A stretch of 64,000 bases of DNA from Pseudomonadota bacterium (GTDB lineage: Bacteria; Pseudomonadota; Gammaproteobacteria; Burkholderiales; JABEVD01): contig JAKBJU010000010.1 in assembly GCA_021835845.1 (NCBI GenBank), forward strand, positions 21,217 to 85,216, in the 5' to 3' direction. Of the stretch, positions 63,879 through 64,000 are shown one piece after another (position 1 is the first letter of the stretch; every line of letters starts with the position of its first letter). The translations under genes were made by a program, and so were the position numbers. The notes below the pieces were generated by a model. That model saw nothing but the letters and a program-made list of their open reading frames with translations. It had not been told where the DNA came from and did not search any database.

Positions 63879-64000
63879 GGGTGTAAGAATTTTTGTGTAA
63901 ACGGTCATTTGGCGGGAAACTGCCGTACTTTAGCAAGGAGAGGAAATGACCGTATCAAAAGCACTGCCTGCAGACCTGATCGACAGCCTGCTGTCCGATT
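63879..64000 (+). mobile_element. Left end of an IS256-family insertion sequence (truncated by window)
   Basis: GGGTGTAAGAATTTTTGTGTAAACGGTC resembles IS256-family terminal repeats; followed by a transposase start. Confidence 0.75.
63946..64000 (+). CDS. IS256-family transposase, N-terminal 18 aa
   Basis: MTVSKALPADLIDSLLSD after AAGGAGAGG. Confidence 0.7.
   Translation, partial: MTVSKALPADLIDSLLSD

Noticed and set aside
63717-63908. 63-aa minus-strand ORF
   Set aside because: Crosses the IS256-type terminal repeat; at best a remnant.

Overview
This 64 kb window looks like chromosomal DNA from a betaproteobacterium (my inference from gene content; no search was run). It is densely coded and mostly housekeeping. 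Main blocks in order: C-terminus of an AddA/RecB-like nuclease; glycogen phosphorylase and phosphoglucomutase; PatB-type C-S lyase, gamma carbonic anhydrase, GlcG-like protein, H+-pyrophosphatase, PPi-type phosphofructokinase, adk, kdsB, Trm112-like, lpxK, exbD, exbB; xseA, PilZ, miaA, mutL; pepN, rbgA-like GTPase, hemN, fnr; cytochrome b, sbcB, M16C protease; DUF3034 outer-membrane protein and fatty-acid desaturase around a consensus FNR box; a tightly coupled accessory cluster (thermostable-hemolysin family, AMP ligase, heme-oxygenase-like diiron protein, SDR, TPR protein, two-component system, DUF4010 membrane protein); a MITE-like element with 20-bp inverted repeats; a PAS/heme-c chemoreceptor; trhP; the bc1 complex (petABC); purU; a class III cyclase; acs; fumarase; 4.5S SRP RNA (missing from the ORF track); pagL; dnaX-ybaB-recR; rluB-like; mtnA; ygfZ; a second, short glucan phosphorylase; peroxiredoxin; amt; and the left end of an IS256-family element at the right edge. 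Best candidates for a poorly described system are the cluster at 32030-36251 (possibly to 38321) and the MITE-like element at 39595-39835, which sits exactly on the stop codons of two convergent genes. No CRISPR array or tRNA was recognised by eye.
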